The notes beneath the pieces are model-generated. The model saw only the letters and a program-made list of their open reading frames with translations. It made no database searches and had not been told where the DNA came from. DNA of 57,126 bases, from contig NZ_JABELD010000038.1 in NCBI RefSeq assembly GCF_018853445.1, positions 1 through 57,126 on the forward strand, in the 5' to 3' direction. The DNA comes from Acidithiobacillus concretivorus. GTDB taxonomy: Bacteria; Pseudomonadota; Gammaproteobacteria; Acidithiobacillales; Acidithiobacillaceae. The first letter of the stretch is position 1, and each line of letters opens with the position of its first letter. Positions 7,605-17,994 of this stretch are shown piece by piece. Made by a program: the position numbers and the translations under genes.

Positions 7605-10427
7605 TCAGAGCAACTCCAGTCGTGCTGCCTGTTCCTCCACTTGCTGCAGGGCCGCTTCAATTTCCCGCAAACGCTCTTCTTCCTTGGCGACGACTTCGGC
7701 GGGAGCACGGCTACGAAAACTTTCCTGGCCTAGTTTACCGAGGGTCTTACCCCGATCGGATTCCAGGCGTTGTTGTTCTTTGTGCAAACGCGCCCGCTCT
7801 GCACCCACATCTATGACGCCAGCCAGAGGGACCAGGACTTTCAGGTCTCCCAGCAGTTGCAGGGCGGCCGGAGGGGCTTCTTCGCTGTCTGTCAGCCATT
7901 CCAGGCTACTTAAACGGGCCAGGGCAAACAGCCAGGGTTGGTAGTGCTCTGCGCGAGTACGATCCCGGGCATCACCGCCTTGCAGCAAAACAGGCAATAA
8001 TTTGCTGGGCGGAATGTCCATTTCACCACGAACAGAGCGCACGGCGCGAATGGCATTGATGAGCCATTCCGTATCAGCATCGGCCTCAAGATCGACGCGT
8101 TGCAGATCGGCAATGGGGTAGGGTGCTATGGCAATACTGCTACCGCCTTTGTCGAGCATGGGCGCTATGCGCTGCCAAAGTTCTTCACTGATGAACGGCA
8201 TCACCGGATGCAGCAGACGCAAACCGGCCTCCAGTACCCGCAACAGGGTATTGCGGGTACCGCATTGCTGTATCGCTGTAAACGGACTGTCCTCACGCAG
8301 AACCGGTTTGCACAGTTCAATGTACCAGTCGCAGTAATCATTCCAGAAAAATTGATACAGAGCGTGGGCGGCATCGGCAAAGCGATACTGATCAATGGCG
8401 GTGTTTACCGCTGCTTCACAGTGCTGCAGACGTCCGATAATCCAGCGTTCTGGGGCCATCAGTTCTGTCTCGCCGTGCAGCAAGCCGATTTCGGGAACCT
8501 GCATCATGGCAAAACGGGAGGCATTCCAGAGTTTGTTGCAGAAATTCCGGTTACCCTCCACGCGCTTCAAGTCAAATTTGATGTCCCGACCCTGGGTGGC
8601 CAGAGCGGTAAAGGTAAAGCGTAGGGCGTCCGTTCCGAAAGCGGGAATACCTTCGGCAAATTCCTTGCGCGTGGACTTTTCGATTTTGGCAGCCATTTGC
8701 GGCTGCATGAGTCCCCTGGTTCGTTTGGCAACCAGATCTTCCAGGCTGATGCCGTCGATCAAATCAATAGGATCCAGCACGTTACCCTTGGATTTGCTCA
8801 TTTTCTGGCCTTCGGCATCGCGGACCAGGCCATGGATATACACTTCCTGAAAGGGCACTTCATCCATGAAGCGCAAACCCATCATGATCATGCGTGCGAC
8901 CCAGAAGAAAATGATGTCGAATCCAGTAACCAGCACGCTACCGGGATAAAAACGTGCAAGATCAGGGGTTTTTTCCGGCCAGCCCAAGGTCGTAAACGGC
9001 CAGAGTGCAGAGCTGAACCAGGTGTCGAGTACATCGGGGTCCCGTTCGAGGACCACGGGCATGCCGTAATGGCGGCTGGCCTGGCTTTGCGCTTCCTCTT
9101 CGTGGCGTGCAACAAATATGTGTCCGTCGGGACCATACCAGGCCGGAATCTGATGTCCCCACCAGAGCTGTCGGGAAATACACCAGTCTTCAATCCGGTT
9201 CATCCAGTCAAAATAGGTTTTATTCCAGTTTTCTGGCACAAAGCGGATGCGACCTTCTTCTACGGCCTTGATGGCGGGTTCAGCCAGTGGTGCTACTTTT
9301 ACATACCACTGATCCGTCAAATAGGGTTCAATGGCCGCCTGAGAACGATCACCACGCGGCACCATCAGTTTGTGGGCATCTGTTTGGACTAAAAGCCCTT
9401 CGCTTTCCAGTTGGGCCAGTATCTCCTTACGCGCAGCATAGCGGTCCAGTCCTCTTAATGCGCTCGGAATGTCTTCATCCAGGACGGATTCTGCGCTGGT
9501 AAATACCTCAAGGCTGTCACGAATACGGGCATCCGGGGTAAATACGTTGATCAAGGGTAAATGGTGACGCTGTCCCACCTGATAGTCATTAAAATCATGG
9601 GCCGGGGTGATTTTGACGCATCCCGAGCCAAATTCCGGATCTACATAATGATCGGCAATGACCGGAATTTCCCGCCCCATGATTGGCAGACGCAGAGTTT
9701 TGCCAATCAGCGCTGCATAACGTGGATCGTCGGGATGCACAGCAACGGCAGCGTCTCCCAGCAGGGTTTCCGGACGGGTGGTCGCGACCACCAGAGAACC
9801 ACTACCATCGCTCAGTGGATAACGAATGTGCCAAAGAAAACCGTCTTCTTCCTCGCTGAGTACTTCCAGATCGGATACGGCGGTGCGCAGTACCGGATCC
9901 CAATTGACCAGACGTTTGCCACGATAGATGAGGCCTTCATCGTGAAGTTGCACAAATACTTCGGTGACCGCTTGTGACAAACCGCTATCGAGAGTGAAGC
10001 GTTCTCGCGTCCAGTCGCAGGAGGCGCCCAGGCGGCGCATCTGTCGGGTAATATGCCCCCCTGACGCATGACGCCATTCCCAGACTTTGTCCAGAAAAGC
10101 GCTGCGGCCCATCTGATGGCGGTCGCCACCTTCCTGAACAATCTGGCGTTCGACCAGCATTTGTGTGGCAATTCCGGCGTGGTCAGTGCCGGGTTGCCAA
10201 AGTGTTTCTTCGCCGCGCATCCGGTGAACCCGGACGAGAATATCCATGAGTGTATCCTGAAATGCATGCCCCATATGCAGGGTGCCGGTGACATTGGGGG
10301 GCGGCAACATGATGCAGTAGGGGGTTTGCCCGGGCTGAGGCTGGAATATTCCAAGCTCCTCCCAGCGTTGGTAACAGGTCTGTTCTATTTCGGCGGGGGC
10401 GAAGGGGCGGTCTAAGTGGTCAGTCAT
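7605..10427 (-). CDS. valS: Valyl-tRNA synthetase
   Basis: 940 residues, usual bacterial length. Charges tRNA-Val with valine and edits Thr. Class I signatures: [14 protein letters not shown] (HIGH equivalent HMGH at 51-54) and KMSKS at 542-546. The CP1 editing insert ([13 protein letters not shown]), the tRNA-binding anticodon domain and the C-terminal coiled coil ([23 protein letters not shown]) are all visible. It follows a hypothetical acidic protein and precedes nhaA by two bases. Confidence 0.98.
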   Translation of the reverse strand: MTDHLDRPFAPAEIEQTCYQRWEELGIFQPQPGQTPYCIMLPPPNVTGTLHMGHAFQDTLMDILVRVHRMRGEETLWQPGTDHAGIATQMLVERQIVQEGGDRHQMGRSAFLDKVWEWRHASGGHITRQMRRLGASCDWTRERFTLDSGLSQAVTEVFVQLHDEGLIYRGKRLVNWDPVLRTAVSDLEVLSEEEDGFLWHIRYPLSDGSGSLVVATTRPETLLGDAAVAVHPDDPRYAALIGKTLRLPIMGREIPVIADHYVDPEFGSGCVKITPAHDFNDYQVGQRHHLPLINVFTPDARIRDSLEVFTSAESVLDEDIPSALRGLDRYAARKEILAQLESEGLLVQTDAHKLMVPRGDRSQAAIEPYLTDQWYVKVAPLAEPAIKAVEEGRIRFVPENWNKTYFDWMNRIEDWCISRQLWWGHQIPAWYGPDGHIFVARHEEEAQSQASRHYGMPVVLERDPDVLDTWFSSALWPFTTLGWPEKTPDLARFYPGSVLVTGFDIIFFWVARMIMMGLRFMDEVPFQEVYIHGLVRDAEGQKMSKSKGNVLDPIDLIDGISLEDLVAKRTRGLMQPQMAAKIEKSTRKEFAEGIPAFGTDALRFTFTALATQGRDIKFDLKRVEGNRNFCNKLWNASRFAMMQVPEIGLLHGETELMAPERWIIGRLQHCEAAVNTAIDQYRFADAAHALYQFFWNDYCDWYIELCKPVLREDSPFTAIQQCGTRNTLLRVLEAGLRLLHPVMPFISEELWQRIAPMLDKGGSSIAIAPYPIADLQRVDLEADADTEWLINAIRAVRSVRGEMDIPPSKLLPVLLQGGDARDRTRAEHYQPWLFALARLSSLEWLTDSEEAPPAALQLLGDLKVLVPLAGVIDVGAERARLHKEQQRLESDRGKTLGKLGQESFRSRAPAEVVAKEEERLREIEAALQQVEEQAARLELL

Positions 10428-10436
10428 GAGCCTTCA

Positions 10437-11474
10437 TCAGTCAGGTTCGGTAGGGGTGATTTGTTCGAGGCCATTATGCAGTACGCGCTGAAGAATTTCA
10501 GGCAGGGAGGTGCGCATTTCCTGGGCCAGACTCTCGCGCAATTTAATGCCTTCCAGCGCCAGCGTGCGCATTAAGGTCAGGCTGACCTGCTCTTTCCAGA
10601 CTTTTTGCAGATGCTGAATCATCTGTTCTTCCATCTCGTTAATGACCTGTCTTTCTATTTCCTGAAAAAGTAACTGCTCAAAATCTTTCAGGAAATCCAG
10701 ATCAAGAGGGGGTTTGTCTGGCACGGGTTCCTGCACTGGATGCTTTTCCACAAATTCTTGATGTTCTTCGTCGGATGGATTAATTACCGCATCTGCAATG
10801 GAAGCCTCCGGCTCAGACCCGGCAGCATCTACAATTACTTCGTCAACAGGCTCTTCAGCGGGTTCAGTATTACTCTCTGCAGTTTCATTGATAATGTGCT
10901 CAGGTTCCAGGGGTGCAGACACTGGCGATTCACCAATATCCTCTTCAGATCGTATTGGTTTTTCAGCGGGTTCCGGATTTATTGGTGCAGGCTTCAGGTG
11001 TTCGCTGACCAGACCAGTAACGGCTTGATCTGCGAAATCAGAATCACTTTTTTCTCCAAATGTAGGCTCGGATCTGGAGGCGGTAAACTTACTGAGTCCT
11101 TGGCGCATACGCTTAAGTGCTGCTTCCAGGTCGCGGTCTTCAAAGTCCTGCTGCGGATTGACTGTTTCTGCTGGCTGCCAACGCGCTTCGCTCTGTGTGT
11201 ACATTTCAGTTTGTTCTGTGACAGCGGCGGCTGTAGAGTCAGATTCAGCTTCTTCCCATCGCATCGAAAATTTATCGGCCTGTCCGGCATCAAGAGATGC
11301 TGGTGTTTTATGGGATTTGCTATTGAGTTCCGGCATGGCAGGTGATTCTTCATGACGCCAAAGCTGCGGGGGTAAACCTTCTCTTACAACCTTGGTAAGC
11401 AGCAAGGGTGCGTCATCGTTATCTTCCAATGTTTCTTCAAGCACGGGTTCCTTGCGATCAGATTGTTTATTCAT
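10437..11474 (-). CDS. Acidic protein of unknown function between holC and valS
   Basis: 345 residues. The N-terminus carries DNDDAPLLLTKVVREG, reminiscent of short proteins next to holC in proteobacteria that begin with a similar motif. A long Glu/Pro/Ser-rich low-complexity linker follows (about 60-250, repeated EPAEEP-like units). The C-terminal about 90 residues are strongly helical, DFEQLLFQEIERQVINEM onward. No signal peptide or membrane segment. The SD-like GGAGAT lies upstream of the ATG. The holC-this gene-valS order suggests co-transcription. It could be a disordered tether with a helical interaction domain; function unknown. Confidence 0.8.
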   Translation of the reverse strand: MNKQSDRKEPVLEETLEDNDDAPLLLTKVVREGLPPQLWRHEESPAMPELNSKSHKTPASLDAGQADKFSMRWEEAESDSTAAAVTEQTEMYTQSEARWQPAETVNPQQDFEDRDLEAALKRMRQGLSKFTASRSEPTFGEKSDSDFADQAVTGLVSEHLKPAPINPEPAEKPIRSEEDIGESPVSAPLEPEHIINETAESNTEPAEEPVDEVIVDAAGSEPEASIADAVINPSDEEHQEFVEKHPVQEPVPDKPPLDLDFLKDFEQLLFQEIERQVINEMEEQMIQHLQKVWKEQVSLTLMRTLALEGIKLRESLAQEMRTSLPEILQRVLHNGLEQITPTEPD

Positions 11475-11488
11475 TGTGGTATCTCCGG

Positions 11489-11914
11489 TCAGGCTTCCAG
11501 GGTATGTACCTGCAAAGTGTATCCGATGTTCTTCAATGTCTTATATCTCTCTCTTGCCAGGTCGCGAGCGTTGCTCCCGGCTGGAATAAAATCCACCAGT
11601 CTTTCACACGCCGGAAGTGGCTCAGGGAGATTCTGCAAGGCGCACAACACGGCAACCACGCAGGCATCCGGCCAAGGTTGTTGGTAGTGTATGCGTACAG
11701 AATACCTTGCCCCTAATCCATGAGGAATAAAAGCATCTGCCTGAAAAGTCCAGAGCATGTCGTCCACGCCCTGGGCTGTTTCCAAATCTGCGCAGAGAAT
11801 ATCTGCTTCCCCAACAACTTGCCAGACCTTGTTGATGACCCGGCAGATGGCACGCAATTGCTCTTGCGGTGTCAACAGGGTAGCTGGCAGGTCATAAAAG
11901 GAAGCAGCCGGCAA
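11489..11914 (-). CDS. holC: DNA polymerase III subunit chi
   Basis: 141 residues, usual size for HolC. The chi subunit links the clamp-loader complex to SSB at the replication fork. Family features include the N-terminal ASFYDL strand, CRVINKVWQ helix, VDDMLWTFQADAFIPHGL (the chi signature W-F-FIPH), and the C-terminal segment after DFIPAGSNARDLARERYKTLK. Nine bases separate it from pepA and 14 from the acidic protein. The pepA-holC-valS order is typical of proteobacteria and supports the call. Confidence 0.92.
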   Translation of the reverse strand: MPAASFYDLPATLLTPQEQLRAICRVINKVWQVVGEADILCADLETAQGVDDMLWTFQADAFIPHGLGARYSVRIHYQQPWPDACVVAVLCALQNLPEPLPACERLVDFIPAGSNARDLARERYKTLKNIGYTLQVHTLEA

Positions 11915-11923
11915 TGTGGTCCC

Positions 11924-13423
11924 CTAGGCAGTTTGACGGGATCGGTTGAGAAGATATTCGACCAACAAGGCGACGGGACGCCCGGTGGCGCCCTTGTTTT
12001 CGCCACTTTTCCAGGCCACGCCAGCAATATCCAGGTGCGCCCAATGGTAGTTTTCCGTGAAGCGCGACAAAAAACAGGCGGCTGTAATGGTTCCGGCAGG
12101 ACGGCCACCGACGTTGGAAAGATCTGCAAAAGAACTCTTCAGCTGTTCCTGGTATTCTTCAAAAAGAGGTAATTCCCAGGCGCGGTCCATGCTTTCCTTG
12201 CCAGCGCTGATCAGATCATGAACCAGCCCTTCGTGGTTACCCAACACAGCGGCGGTTTGGTGCCCCAGGGCAATAACACAGGCTCCGGTCAGGGTGGCCA
12301 TGTCAATGACGACATCAGGTTCGAAGCGCTCAACGTAGGTGAGGGCATCAGCAAGAATCAGTCGACCTTCAGCATCCGTATTAATGACCTCTACCGTCAG
12401 GCCTTTCATGCTCTTGTGAATATCACCGGGTTTGGTGGCCAGGCCGTCGGGCAGGTTTTCGGACGCGGGTACTACCGTGATGATGTTTAAGGGTAGTTTC
12501 AGTTCGGCAGCGGCCTGTATGGCAGCAAGGGCTGCAGCACCTCCGCACATGTCATATTTCATTTCATCCATTTTGTCAGCCGGCTTTAGAGAAATGCCAC
12601 CGGCGTCAAAAGTCAGGCCCTTGCCGACAAAAACAATGGGGGCCTGTTCATCGCTCCCCCCCCAGTATTCCAGAATAATCAGGCGTGGTTCCTGACGGGA
12701 TCCCTGAGCCACACCCAGTAATAAGCGCATATCCAGTGCTGCCATGGCGTCTGGACCGAGGATGGTGCTTTTGATTCCGGTCCGTTGCGCCATGGCTTCG
12801 GCCTGTTGGGCCAGCCAGATGGGGGTACAGATGTTGCCGGGCTCATTGGCTAAATCTTTCGCCCAGGCGACTGCCCGCGCGGTCGCCAGCGCTTCAGCAC
12901 TGGCCTGTTTAATAGCGGCTTCTTCTTCCGCGCCACCAGCCACATTCAAATGCAGATGGGTCAGACTGCGCCGGGGGTTTTCTGATGGTTCCTTGTGATG
13001 GTCAAACTGATAATCAGCATCCATGACCGTTTGCACCAGAATTTTGCTCAAAGCTGCGGGTGAACGACGGGCAACGGGTGTTTCCAGCAGATAAAAACTG
13101 ACTTGGGTGATTTGCGCCTGCTGCAAGGCTTTGCCGGCACTTTGTACCGCTTTGCGAAATTTGCTGTCTTTGAGCTTGCCATGGGCGCCCAAGCCCAGCA
13201 CCATCACGCGCTGGGTAGCCAATCCGGGCAGCTGGTAGAGAATTTGGGTTTCCCCGCACTGACCACCGAAGTCTCCCATCTCTATAAATTCCTGCAGGGC
13301 GCCATTACTGGCTATATCGACCAACGTGGCTGCAGGGCTCAGGATACCGTGTTCATAAACACCAACGACAATACAATCCATTTTGTCGGTACTGGGCTTG
13401 TGGGCATGAATGGCTATCTCCAC
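11924..13423 (-). CDS. pepA: Leucyl aminopeptidase (M17)
   Basis: 499 residues; hexameric, two-metal cytosolic aminopeptidase removing N-terminal Leu and similar residues. Metal and catalytic motifs: VGKGLTFDAGGISLKP (Lys and Asp ligands), KYDMCGGAAA, and VINTDAEGRLILADAL (the NTDAEGRL signature with Asp and Glu ligands). In some bacteria PepA also acts as a DNA-binding protein; nothing here decides that. Start is GTG at 13423 with CAGGAGA seven bases upstream. Divergent from lptF, first gene of a pepA-holC-hyp-valS-nhaA-nadC run. Confidence 0.97.
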   Translation of the reverse strand: MEIAIHAHKPSTDKMDCIVVGVYEHGILSPAATLVDIASNGALQEFIEMGDFGGQCGETQILYQLPGLATQRVMVLGLGAHGKLKDSKFRKAVQSAGKALQQAQITQVSFYLLETPVARRSPAALSKILVQTVMDADYQFDHHKEPSENPRRSLTHLHLNVAGGAEEEAAIKQASAEALATARAVAWAKDLANEPGNICTPIWLAQQAEAMAQRTGIKSTILGPDAMAALDMRLLLGVAQGSRQEPRLIILEYWGGSDEQAPIVFVGKGLTFDAGGISLKPADKMDEMKYDMCGGAAALAAIQAAAELKLPLNIITVVPASENLPDGLATKPGDIHKSMKGLTVEVINTDAEGRLILADALTYVERFEPDVVIDMATLTGACVIALGHQTAAVLGNHEGLVHDLISAGKESMDRAWELPLFEEYQEQLKSSFADLSNVGGRPAGTITAACFLSRFTENYHWAHLDIAGVAWKSGENKGATGRPVALLVEYLLNRSRQTA

Positions 13424-13532
13424 GGTAAATCTCCTGATAATCTGTGACTGAGGAATTCAATATGAACGAAAGCGTACAAAGTAAGCCCCAATGGTGCCGT
13501 GAATCAAGTGATGGATTACAAGAGAATCATCC

Positions 13533-14666
13533 ATGACCCGTATCCATCTACAAATCATCCGAAATATTTCCGTCACCTTTCTGCTGACCTGTCTGGTCAT
13601 TCTGGCCATTCTGGCGATTGGCCAATTGACCCAGCTGCTGAAGCAGGTGGCATCGGGGCAATTGCCGTTACCTGTTGTCCTGCAATTGTTGGGGCTGGCC
13701 GTACCAACACTGTTGGTGACGGTTTTGCCCCTTGCGTTTTTTTTCGCGGTGTATCTGGTGTTCAATAATTTGTATCGTTCCAATGAAATGGTGGCGATTC
13801 GCAGCACAGGCACCGGTTTGACAGGATTATTGCCTGCAGTGGCCGTGGTGGCTGGAGTCGTTTTTTGCCTGGAGCTGGGCCTGGCTTTGTCCTGGGCTCC
13901 TGCGGCCCAACGCATGCTCCAGTCAGAGTCCGAAAGGCTGGCCAATGTCGCCGCAGAAGCGATGCTGCAGCCCGGCAGTTTCACCTCCTTATCGGGGGGG
14001 CGGGTCATTTATGTGGGTTCTGCCATCGGAAAAAATACACACCGTTATCATGAAATTTTTCTCTCCATCGCCCAAGGTGCACAATCAGATATGGCAACTG
14101 CAGCCTATGGGGAAATCAAACCGGGTGCTGATGGCGCACTCAGTCTGGTGCTTATTGATGGACAGCGCTATCTCGGTCAACCCGGACAAAATGGTTTCAA
14201 GGTGCTGTCATTTGCGCGTTACCGGGTGATGATTGGCAATTCCGCTACCAATGCTACCAACCAGGCTGGCGGAATCAGTTGGAGTAATGCTTCCTTGTCC
14301 CAGTTGGTGGATCATTTTTCTGGTCTGGACAGGCGTTATGCGGTGACGGAGCTGCAATGGCGTCTAATATGGCCTATTGCTTTGCCGCTTCTGGCATTGT
14401 TGGCTATTCCACTGGCTTACAGTGAGCCACGCGGTGGCGGAAGAGCCGCAGGGATGTTGCTTGGCGTTCTCTTTCTGCTGGCGGTAAATAACATTCTGAT
14501 CTATGTAAAAGAGCACATGATGGCTGGTAAGATGCCGCTTTTTCCAGGATTTCTTTGGGTAGTGCTGGGCATCGCCTTGCTCGCTTTTTATACTTTTCTA
14601 CGCCGGAGTCGGGATTTGAGTTTGCTGCCTCTATTATTCAAGCAGAGTGCGCATGAAACGCGCTGA
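13533..14666 (+). CDS. lptF: LPS export ABC transporter permease LptF
   Basis: 377 residues; inner-membrane half of the LptB2FG complex that extracts lipopolysaccharide for transport to the outer membrane. Three N-terminal membrane segments, a periplasmic beta-jellyroll domain (about 110-270), and three C-terminal segments around PIALPLLALLAIPLAYSEPRGG. It overlaps lptG at its 3' end, the standard lptF-lptG arrangement. The 109-base gap to pepA holds the divergent promoters, which I could not place exactly. Confidence 0.96.
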   Translation: MTRIHLQIIRNISVTFLLTCLVILAILAIGQLTQLLKQVASGQLPLPVVLQLLGLAVPTLLVTVLPLAFFFAVYLVFNNLYRSNEMVAIRSTGTGLTGLLPAVAVVAGVVFCLELGLALSWAPAAQRMLQSESERLANVAAEAMLQPGSFTSLSGGRVIYVGSAIGKNTHRYHEIFLSIAQGAQSDMATAAYGEIKPGADGALSLVLIDGQRYLGQPGQNGFKVLSFARYRVMIGNSATNATNQAGGISWSNASLSQLVDHFSGLDRRYAVTELQWRLIWPIALPLLALLAIPLAYSEPRGGGRAAGMLLGVLFLLAVNNILIYVKEHMMAGKMPLFPGFLWVVLGIALLAFYTFLRRSRDLSLLPLLFKQSAHETR

Positions 14667-15726
14667 TCGGCTGCTGTTTCGTGGCATGTTGGCCTATAGT
14701 GGCATTGTTTTGCTGCTGTTGTTGGCGCTGGTGTTTATTGCCCAGTTGATTGCCAAAGCTTCGGGACCGGGGCACGGCGTCTGGAATATGACGCGACTCA
14801 TGCAGTACGCGGCTTTGCAACTGCCCGAAGTTGCCTATGATGTTATTCCTCTGGCCTTGCTGCTCGGTACCTTGGTCTGGATGAGTATTCTCAGTGGCCA
14901 CTCTGAAGTGATTGCCCTGCGCATGTCCGGCTGGTCCCTATGGCGTCTGGAGCAGCCCTTGTTGCTGGTTGGCTTGCTGGGAACGGTGTTGATGTTCGTA
15001 CTGGGGGAATGGGTGATTCCCGTGACTGCTCCGGCATCTGAAGCCATGTGGGCCAATGCCAGTGAGCCAAGCGCCGGTTTTCACAATATGGGAAATGAGG
15101 GGCTCTGGTTGCGGCGTGATGATCAACTCATTCAGATTGGTGCAGTGGGTGATTCAGGCAAGGCACTGCAGAATGTGCGCATAGTTTCACTAAGTACCGG
15201 GATGGTGGGACTGAAGACCATGACCCGCGCAGCGTCTGCTCATTTTGAGGCGGGTCATTGGGTATTGCAGGATATTGAGCTGGCTACGATTTCGCCGCAA
15301 CAGTTACAGATGCAGCATGAACAAAGCTTACCCTGGAACATCAAAATGCCGCCTTCTACCCTCAGCAGCTTTGCCCATCCGACGCGCACCATGACCCTGC
15401 CCACGCTCTGGCGCAATTACCAGAATTTGCAGACCGGGGCATTAAACATGAATCGTTTTGCCTTGGCGTTCTGGCGACGCTTGAGTTATCCGTGGGTAGG
15501 CCTGATCATGATTTTGTTGGCGGTCCCATTTGTCACCCGCAATCCCCGTGGTGGAGGGCTTGCCGCCAGGGTTATGGCCGGACTGGTGCTCGGGTTGGGC
15601 TTTCACTTTTTGACGGAAATGTCTGGTTATATCAGTGTGTCTGGAGGGATTAGCCCATCGATGGCTACCATTTTACCCATTGTTTTGTTTGCTATAATTG
15701 CTGGTTTCTTGCATCGTATTGTTTAA
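14653..15726 (+). CDS. lptG: LPS export ABC transporter permease LptG
   Basis: About 357 residues, the partner of LptF. Same plan: N-terminal segments (LLFRGMLAYSGIVLLLLLALVF), periplasmic domain, C-terminal segments around YPWVGLIMILLAVPFVTRNPRGG. ATG at 14653 is chosen; a GTG two codons upstream is also possible. The 14-base overlap with lptF implies translational coupling. Downstream, a promoter and an AT-richer block begin. Confidence 0.95.
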   Translation: MKRADRLLFRGMLAYSGIVLLLLLALVFIAQLIAKASGPGHGVWNMTRLMQYAALQLPEVAYDVIPLALLLGTLVWMSILSGHSEVIALRMSGWSLWRLEQPLLLVGLLGTVLMFVLGEWVIPVTAPASEAMWANASEPSAGFHNMGNEGLWLRRDDQLIQIGAVGDSGKALQNVRIVSLSTGMVGLKTMTRAASAHFEAGHWVLQDIELATISPQQLQMQHEQSLPWNIKMPPSTLSSFAHPTRTMTLPTLWRNYQNLQTGALNMNRFALAFWRRLSYPWVGLIMILLAVPFVTRNPRGGGLAARVMAGLVLGLGFHFLTEMSGYISVSGGISPSMATILPIVLFAIIAGFLHRIV

Positions 15727-15753
15727 AAGAAAGTAGTGCTTAATCTTTTTTCG

Positions 15754-15781
15754 TTGTGACGTTTCCTGATTGCATTATAAT
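15754..15781 (+). promoter_or_regulatory. Sigma-70-type promoter for the dynamin-like gene
   Basis: TTGTGA - 16 bases - TATAAT, with a perfect -10 hexamer, 69 bases before the ATG at 15850. It separates the following block from lptFG. Confidence 0.6.
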
Positions 15782-15849
15782 GGACACCGATACGCCAAAC
15801 TTGAATACTCCGATTTCGGATGGTCCGATAGTCGAATGGAGAGATTACT

Positions 15850-17838
15850 ATGACCATACCCATGCTAGTTGATCATTTGCGTGAATACCATCAATGGCGA
15901 ATGCGTATTGCAAATGCTGTGGATCTGCTTGCGAAGCTCTCTATAGAAATGGAAATTCTACCTAGCGGCACAATGTTACGCATGGAGAATCTTGCTCAAG
16001 AAATTGCCAGGGATCATTTACGTGTATCGTTTTTTGGTGAGTTTGCCCGAGGTAAGTCCGAACTCATTAATGCCCTGTTTTTTTCGGATCTAGGTGCGCG
16101 TCTGATGCCCTCTGGTCCGGGGCAAACTACCATGTGCCCTGTAGAGATTGCCTATACCCACATGACGCCTTCTTTGCAATTGTTGCCGATTCGCAGTAGA
16201 ACTCTCAATGATTCAGTTGAAAAATTAAAAAAAATACGGGATCTCTGGACGTTTTCTCCATTGAATCCAGAAGACAAAAAAGACTGTGCAGAACGCATGA
16301 CCCAACTGACGGAGACACTTTGTGTACCGATGGAAGAGGCACGTAGTTACGGATTATGCCCGCAAGTTAAAGAGTTTGGATCACAGTTAGAGACTGCTAA
16401 CAGTGGCGACTGCGGAGAAGGAAAAGTTAGAATTTCACGTTGGCGCTATGCGTTGCTGCAGTGGGTACATCCGGTGCTGGAAGCGGGGCTGGTTATTCTG
16501 GATACACCAGGCCTTAATTCATTGGGTAGTGAAGCAGATTTAGGGCTGGAGGTAGCCCGTGACGCTGATGCATTGATATTTGTGCTGAGTGCGGATAGTG
16601 GTGTAACACAAAGCGACCTGGCGATCTGGGAACAATCACTTGGGCGTCATGCACTACAAAATCAATTGGTGGTACTTAATAAAGTAGATACGCTTTGGGA
16701 TGATTTGCTGAACCCTGAACAGGAGGCTGATGCTATTTCTGCTCAAAGAGAAAAGACGGCAACACGCTTGGGATTAAGTGTGGACCAAGTCATTGCCGTC
16801 TCCGCGCAAAAAGGCTTACTGGGTCGGATTCGTCAAGATGACAGTTTATGTGCTCGAAGTGGGCTAAAAGAACTGGAAGAAGCAATAGCGCAAATTCTTA
16901 TTCCTGGAAAGCGTGAATCTATCCTGGAAAGCGCGCGGCGACTGATCAGAAGGGTAGTTATTGATCAGCGCGTTTTGCTGGAGGAACAAATTAAGAATCT
17001 GGGCGATGAGATTGAGAGCATGGAGCGTCTGCAGGCACAAACTGGAGAGCAATTACCGCGTTTGCTGGAAAAACAGAAAAAACTCATGCGCTCTTTTGCT
17101 AGTGACCAGGATTCTTTTGTGCTGAAAGAAAGAGAGTTTCTGGAATCTGCAAATACCTGGTTATTACAGTCGCTTTCCATGGAACAGCTTGATCAGATTA
17201 TCATCTCTGCCCGGACAGAATTGCTGGCTGCCTGGACTACTGTAGGTATTTATGACCGATTCTCAAAGTTTTTCGAGGAGACTATTGCACAATTTGACAA
17301 TGCTCTTGAGCGGGCCAATCGCCTTTCGGCATTAATGCTGGATGCCTATCGGGTACTTGAACAACAGTATGGATTATCCAAACTGGATACCATTCCATAT
17401 GTTATTTTGCCTCGGCGAGCCGAGTTGTTGGCGATAGCAGATCGCTATGAGCGTTTCGGTAAAAGACTGGAAATTGCTGCTTCCACACAAGGTTCGGTTG
17501 TTCGGAAGGCTTTTTTCTCACTAGCACAGCAGATAGAGGAATTTGTAAAAGAAACGCAAAAAGACATACGTAATTGGGTTAACGAGTCTCTTGATTTAAT
17601 GAATCGTCAATTGGAACTTTTTGCCGCACAATCTAAAGAAAAGTTGACTGCATTGGAGTCAATTGTGCATTCGTCGGCTAATATTCAGCCGCGTATTCAG
17701 TCGCTCAGTCAGCAAAGGCGGGTTAAGGAATCAAATTTAACTGCGCTGAATGATACTTATTATGGATTGGGTGAATTGCTGCAGATGGTCCCGGATGATA
17801 ATTCTCAGGCAACTCCTACGGATGTTGTTTCACAATAA
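15850..17838 (+). CDS. Bacterial dynamin-like GTPase
   Basis: 662 residues. The GTPase domain is complete: G1 GEFARGKS (63-70), G2 threonines in GQTTMCP (93-94), G3 DTPGLNS (218-224), G4 NKVD (277-280). An insertion of about 100 residues separates G2 from G3. Long helical regions follow (about 365-435 and 560-650), with the heptad-rich VLLEEQIKNLGDEIESMERL start consistent with a coiled-coil stalk. No obvious transmembrane helix, so membrane association would be peripheral or through a partner. Codon use is AT-richer than lptG or recQ. Followed by a microprotein ORF and a GGDEF protein in the same direction. Likely membrane remodelling or fusion; target unknown. Confidence 0.88.
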   Translation: MTIPMLVDHLREYHQWRMRIANAVDLLAKLSIEMEILPSGTMLRMENLAQEIARDHLRVSFFGEFARGKSELINALFFSDLGARLMPSGPGQTTMCPVEIAYTHMTPSLQLLPIRSRTLNDSVEKLKKIRDLWTFSPLNPEDKKDCAERMTQLTETLCVPMEEARSYGLCPQVKEFGSQLETANSGDCGEGKVRISRWRYALLQWVHPVLEAGLVILDTPGLNSLGSEADLGLEVARDADALIFVLSADSGVTQSDLAIWEQSLGRHALQNQLVVLNKVDTLWDDLLNPEQEADAISAQREKTATRLGLSVDQVIAVSAQKGLLGRIRQDDSLCARSGLKELEEAIAQILIPGKRESILESARRLIRRVVIDQRVLLEEQIKNLGDEIESMERLQAQTGEQLPRLLEKQKKLMRSFASDQDSFVLKEREFLESANTWLLQSLSMEQLDQIIISARTELLAAWTTVGIYDRFSKFFEETIAQFDNALERANRLSALMLDAYRVLEQQYGLSKLDTIPYVILPRRAELLAIADRYERFGKRLEIAASTQGSVVRKAFFSLAQQIEEFVKETQKDIRNWVNESLDLMNRQLELFAAQSKEKLTALESIVHSSANIQPRIQSLSQQRRVKESNLTALNDTYYGLGELLQMVPDDNSQATPTDVVSQ

Positions 17839-17871
17839 AGAATTTTATGGTCCATTTCGGAATATGATTTT

Positions 17872-17988
17872 ATGCTAAGAATCGTATTATTTTTATTATT
17901 ATTTTTGATATGCTTAGCTATAATTTTTCGAAATCTGACAAAAAATAATAAACTTATTAAGGAGTTGAAAGCGCAATCTTCTTTGTAA
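17872..17988 (+). CDS. 38-residue single-pass membrane microprotein (candidate)
   Basis: Small ORF between the dynamin-like and GGDEF genes. It encodes MLR followed by a very hydrophobic run (IVLFLLLFLICLAIIF) and a basic tail ending in KELKAQSSL. One transmembrane helix with a positively charged C-terminal side is expected. No strong SD is visible before the ATG, which lowers confidence. It fills the 156-base gap and ends six bases before the proposed TTG start of the GGDEF gene, consistent with one operon. Function unknown; it could be a membrane anchor for one of its neighbours. Confidence 0.45.
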   Translation: MLRIVLFLLLFLICLAIIFRNLTKNNKLIKELKAQSSL

Positions 17989-17994
17989 TCTGCC

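Noticed and set aside
10740-11345. 201-residue plus-strand frame opposite the acidic protein
   Set aside because: Cys/Phe-rich shadow arising from the repetitive acidic codons of the minus-strand gene.
13457-14008. 183-residue minus-strand frame over lptF
   Set aside because: Antisense shadow; lptF is complete with its membrane segments.
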